NCBI GenBank assembly: GCA_016278285.1 | Contig: JADQCD010000234.1 | Location: forward strand, 1 to 35,227 | DNA from: Actibacterium sp. | Lineage (GTDB): Bacteria; Pseudomonadota; Alphaproteobacteria; Rhodobacterales; Rhodobacteraceae | Direction of reading: 5' to 3' | Length of the DNA stretch: 35,227 nt | Shown here: piece by piece, positions 32,419 to 35,227 of the stretch | Numbering within the stretch: position 1 is the first letter of the stretch | Layout of the letters: each line of letters begins with the position of its first letter | Notes under the pieces: generated by a model | The model's database searches: none | What the model was told of the DNA's origin: nothing | Seen by the model: the letters and a program-made list of their open reading frames with translations, nothing else | Position numbers and translations under genes: made by a program

Positions 32419-33309
32419 TCAGGGCCACTTGGCCAGCGGTGGCAGGCTCATCAGCACGGCATTGGCATCGTGTCCGGTTTCCAGCCCGAATTTCGTACCC
32501 CGGTCATAGACCAGGTTGTATTCGGCATAGAGCCCGCGATGAATCAATTGCGTGTCGCGGTCGGCCTCGGTCCACTCGGTGTCGCGGCGTCTCTCGACGA
32601 TCGGGACGAAGGCCGGCAGGAAGGCGCGGCCGACATCCTGGATGAAGGCGAAATCCGCTTCCCAGTCTCCGGTGTTGTGATCGTCCAGGAAAATGCCGCC
32701 GACGCCGCGCGCCCGGTGGCGGTGCGGGATATAGAAATACGCGTCGGCCCAAGCCTTGAAGCGCGGATAAAAGACCGGGTCGTGACGATCACAATGCGCC
32801 TTCTGCTCGGCGTGGAAATGCGCGGTGTCCTCGGCATATTCGATGCACGGGTTCAGGTCCGAACCACCGCCGAACCACCAGGCATGCGGCGTCCAGAACA
32901 TCCGCGTGTTCATGTGCACCGCCGGGGTGTGCGGGTTCTGCATATGCGCCACCAGGCTGATACCCGAGGCCCAGAACCGCGGATCCTCGGCCATGCCCGG
33001 CACACCGCGCGCGGCCATCGCCTTTTGCGCCTTGTCGCCCAGCTGTCCGTAAACTTCAGAGATGTTGACGCCGACCTTCTCGAACACCCGGCCGCCCCGC
33101 ATCACGCTCATCAGTCCGCCGCCCGCATCAGAGCCGTCGTCGGATGTGCGGCTTGTCCGCGTCACCTCGAACCGACCGGCGGGGGCATCGGCGAACGGGC
33201 CAGTGGCCTGGCTGTCCTCCAGCGCCTCGAAGGCGGCCACGATCTCGTCGCGCAGCGCCCGGAACCAGTCGGCGGCGCGGGCTTTGCGTGTATCGAAATC
33301 ATCGCTCAT
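32419..33309 (-). CDS. hemF: Oxygen-dependent coproporphyrinogen III oxidase
   Basis: An enzyme of 296 residues that converts coproporphyrinogen III to protoporphyrinogen IX using molecular oxygen, so it serves heme synthesis under aerobic conditions. Hallmarks are VHMNTRMFWTPHAWWFGGG, the SDLNPCIEYAEDTAHFH region, YIPHRHRARGVGGIFLDDH and the C-terminal YNLVYDRGTKFGL. The length matches the family. The ATG at 33309 starts MSDDFDTRKARAADWF. With hemC and hemE it completes a local heme cluster. No oxygen-independent hemN is seen in the window. Confidence 0.97.
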   Translation of the reverse strand: MSDDFDTRKARAADWFRALRDEIVAAFEALEDSQATGPFADAPAGRFEVTRTSRTSDDGSDAGGGLMSVMRGGRVFEKVGVNISEVYGQLGDKAQKAMAARGVPGMAEDPRFWASGISLVAHMQNPHTPAVHMNTRMFWTPHAWWFGGGSDLNPCIEYAEDTAHFHAEQKAHCDRHDPVFYPRFKAWADAYFYIPHRHRARGVGGIFLDDHNTGDWEADFAFIQDVGRAFLPAFVPIVERRRDTEWTEADRDTQLIHRGLYAEYNLVYDRGTKFGLETGHDANAVLMSLPPLAKWP

Positions 33310-33431
33310 GGGCGTCCTCCTGCGACTGTCGCGCCGGGGTTAGCAGCTTTGAAACCCTGCCGCCAGTATGCGGATTGTCCGGCCTGCCGCGCGGGCGTAT
33401 ATTCATGGAATCCTGCTAACGGAGCCCGCCG

Positions 33432-33818
33432 ATGCGCCGCCTCGCCCTGATTCTTCTGATCCCGCTGGCCGCCTGCGCCACGCCGCGCCAGCAATGCGAA
33501 CGCGACGCCGTGCGCGAACTGACCACCGTCAGCAAGCTGATCGTCGAGCTGGAACAGAACATCGCCCGCGGCTATGCGATCGAACGCAGGGTGGAACCGC
33601 GGATCGTCAGCCGGTTCTGCTTTGGTGAGCGGGACAACGACAATCCGGGGTTTGTGTTCTGCCAGGAGGTCGAGCCGCGCGTGATCGAGCGCGCCGTGGC
33701 GATCGACATCGCCGCCGAAAGGGACAAGCTGGCCGCGCTGCGCGCGAAACAGTCGCAATTGCGGCGCAGCACCGCCGACGCGCTGGCGCGCTGCGCCGCG
33801 CTCTACCCCGCCTCCTGA
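33432..33818 (+). CDS. Small lipoprotein of unknown function
   Basis: A 128-residue protein with a lipoprotein signal (MRRLALILLIPLAAC; lipobox LAAC with Cys15) and GGAG eight bases before the ATG. The mature part is hydrophilic and mostly helical, with further cysteines at CERD, FCFGERDND, FCQEV and RCAAL, so disulfides in the periplasm are possible. It ends with a probable coiled coil (ERDKLAALRAKQSQLRRSTADALARC). I recognise similar short lipoproteins only as conserved unknowns in Rhodobacterales. It is transcribed in the same direction as imuB but 86 bases apart, and an SOS box lies between, so it is probably not part of the SOS unit. No function is assigned. Confidence 0.8.
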   Translation: MRRLALILLIPLAACATPRQQCERDAVRELTTVSKLIVELEQNIARGYAIERRVEPRIVSRFCFGERDNDNPGFVFCQEVEPRVIERAVAIDIAAERDKLAALRAKQSQLRRSTADALARCAALYPAS

Positions 33819-33873
33819 AACCTGGCCCGGACGAATGATGGGGCGGACTCGACTCCGCATTCCGACAAGACTA

Positions 33874-33888
33874 GAACAAAGAGCGAAC
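33874..33888 (+). promoter_or_regulatory. LexA (SOS) box, GAAC-N7-GAAC
   Basis: GAACAAAGAGCGAAC matches the alphaproteobacterial LexA operator (GTTC-N7-GTTC read on the other strand) exactly. It ends 16 bases before the imuB ATG, so LexA bound here would block the promoter or early transcription. This is strong evidence for DNA-damage control of imuB. Confidence 0.88.
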
Positions 33889-33904
33889 ACAAGGCACGCC
33901 GATC

Positions 33905-35227
33905 ATGCCCGCCCGCCGAATACTCTCGCTATGGTTTCCCCATCTCGACGCCGAAAGGTTGTTGCGCCGGGGGGTCGTTGCGCCCGACATCCCCTTTGCG
34001 GTGGTGCACGAAATGGGCCGGATGCAGCAGATCCGGTCGCTTTCGGCGGCCGCGCGGGAGGGTGGCCTGCGCCCCGGCCAGCCACTGCGCGATGCGCAGG
34101 CGATCTGCCCCGGGCTAGTGACACGCCAGCACGACCCGCAGGCCGAGGCGCTGTTCCTGAGCGGGTTGCGCCGCTGGGCCGGAAAGTTTTCTCCTTGGGT
34201 GGCCGAAGAGCCGCCGGCGGGGCTGATCATCGACCTGACCGGCTGTGCCCATCTGTTCGGTGGCGAAGAGCCGCTGCTGGAACAGGCGGTGCAGGATTGC
34301 GCCGACATGGGTTTGACGGTGCGGGCGGGGCTGGCCGATACGGTGGGCGCGGCCTGGGCGCTGGCACGCCACGCCGGGCAGACGGCCGGCAGTCCCCGCT
34401 CGGGCGACGACATAGCGCAGGAGGCCCGCGCCACCCGCTCGCGCGCTGTCAAGCGGCGCCACTGGGAACGGGGCGGCGCCGCGCCGCAGACCGGCCAGCA
34501 CCCTGTCGCCGCGCCGGGACAGACCCGGCAGGCCATCGCGCCGCTGCCGCTGGCCGCGCTGCGGCTATCGGACGATGCGATGAACGGGCTTGCGCGTCTC
34601 GGGCTGCGCCAGGTGGGCGATCTGATGGGGATTCCGCGCGCGGCGCTGGCCCGCCGGTTTGGCCGCGACGTGGTGCGGCGGCTGGATCAGGCCCTGGGGT
34701 TAGAGCCCGAGCCCGTCTCGCCCGCGCGCGTGCCGCTGCATTTCGCGGCACGGCTGAGCCTGCCCGATCCGATCGGGCTGGAAGCCGACATCATGGCAGG
34801 AATCGATCGCCTTCTGCCGCCGCTCTGTGCCCGGCTGAGCGAAAAGGGTCGCGTCGCGCGACGGGTGCGCCTGCACCTGTTTCGCGCCGATCACACGATG
34901 CAGAGCATCGAGGTCGGCCTCGCCCGCGCCAGCGCCGAGCCCGACCGCATCCGCCAGCTTCTGGCGATGAAGATGGAAGAGGTGGACGCGGGATTCGGCA
35001 TCGACCGCCTGCGGATCGAGGCGCATGTGACCGAGCCGGTCCATGCCCGCCAGTTCGCCGGCCACATGGACGCCGCCCGTGCCGCCAGCGACCGGCTGAC
35101 CCGCGACACAACGCTGGACGACCTGATCGGCCGGATCGGTGCGCGGGTGGGACTGGAGGCGATCACCCGACACCATCCCGGCGACAGCCATATCCCGGAA
35201 AAGGGGTTCCAGACGCTGGCCGCCGCC
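33905..35227 (+). CDS. imuB: ImuB-like Y-family DNA polymerase homologue, 3' truncated by the window
   Basis: An open frame of 441 codons runs from the ATG at 33905 to the window end without a stop; it is absent from the ORF track for that reason. It begins MPARRILSLWFPHLDAERLL, the ImuB-type N-terminus that lacks the DxD metal ligands of active Y-family polymerases. The palm segment reads LIIDLTGCAHLFGGEE, again without the usual SIDE motif. An SRAVKRRHWERGGAA linker (about 180) and a helix-hairpin-helix-like LARLGLRQVGDLMGIP (about 230) follow. ImuB is a non-catalytic adaptor that brings the error-prone polymerase DnaE2 (ImuC) to damage with ImuA. An SOS box precedes the start. imuA is not upstream, and dnaE2 would be expected just beyond the right edge. 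Confidence 0.92.
   Translation, partial: MPARRILSLWFPHLDAERLLRRGVVAPDIPFAVVHEMGRMQQIRSLSAAAREGGLRPGQPLRDAQAICPGLVTRQHDPQAEALFLSGLRRWAGKFSPWVAEEPPAGLIIDLTGCAHLFGGEEPLLEQAVQDCADMGLTVRAGLADTVGAAWALARHAGQTAGSPRSGDDIAQEARATRSRAVKRRHWERGGAAPQTGQHPVAAPGQTRQAIAPLPLAALRLSDDAMNGLARLGLRQVGDLMGIPRAALARRFGRDVVRRLDQALGLEPEPVSPARVPLHFAARLSLPDPIGLEADIMAGIDRLLPPLCARLSEKGRVARRVRLHLFRADHTMQSIEVGLARASAEPDRIRQLLAMKMEEVDAGFGIDRLRIEAHVTEPVHARQFAGHMDAARAASDRLTRDTTLDDLIGRIGARVGLEAITRHHPGDSHIPEKGFQTLAAA

Overview
The window looks like chromosomal DNA from an alphaproteobacterium, most probably of the Rhodobacterales (Roseobacter/Paracoccus-like). The reasons are high GC with GC-rich third codon positions, a hemC/hemE divergent pair with aerobic hemF close by, an alpha-2-macroglobulin/pbpC pair, a Rhodobacterales-style imuB, and an alphaproteobacterial LexA box (GAAC-N7-GAAC). 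I do not assign a genus. No rRNA, tRNA, CRISPR array, insertion sequence or phage gene was seen.

Layout. 1-5.6 kb: the 3' end of a YggT-family membrane protein, recQ, yaaA, and (minus strand) a soluble hybrid histidine kinase with two PAS and two receiver domains. 5.8-13.3 kb: a large periplasmic alpha-2-macroglobulin with an N-terminal PAN/Apple-like segment, translationally coupled to penicillin-binding protein 1C. 13.4-14.6 kb: a biosynthetic-type thiolase (minus). 14.8-28.6 kb: an accessory catabolic locus. On the minus strand run an RpiR/MurR regulator, aldehyde dehydrogenase, a five-gene family-5 peptide-type ABC importer, a D-2-hydroxyacid dehydrogenase and a DapA/NanA-family lyase. 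On the plus strand run a COG3964-type amidohydrolase/deacetylase (TTG start), a D-threonine-aldolase-like PLP enzyme and a RidA-family protein. 28.7-33.3 kb: hemC and hemE (divergent), an EamA/DMT transporter, a RluE-type pseudouridine synthase and hemF. 33.4 kb to the end: a small lipoprotein and a truncated imuB with an SOS box 16 bases before its ATG. imuB is absent from the supplied ORF track because it runs off the window.

How the parts fit. The 14.8-28.6 kb locus is the most interesting region. Its enzymes can be ordered as a route: import by the ABC system, deacylation by the amidohydrolase, oxidation of a (R)-2-hydroxy acid to a 2-oxo acid, retro-aldol cleavage by the DapA-like lyase, and oxidation of the released aldehyde. 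The D-threonine-aldolase-like enzyme and RidA would handle a D-amino-acid branch and its reactive enamine. This ordering and the substrate are inference. The upstream regions of the regulator and of the aldehyde dehydrogenase share TTTAACTTTNNTATCA, a candidate operator. The roughly 700-bp gap between the two arms holds a large nested inverted repeat and what looks like a decayed gene fragment.

Several track starts were moved to internal codons with better ribosome binding sites or family fit: yaaA, the kinase, alpha-2-macroglobulin, thiolase, the DapA-like lyase, dppB, dppF, aldehyde dehydrogenase, amidohydrolase, the D-threonine-aldolase-like enzyme and RidA. Most other long track ORFs are antisense shadows caused by high GC.
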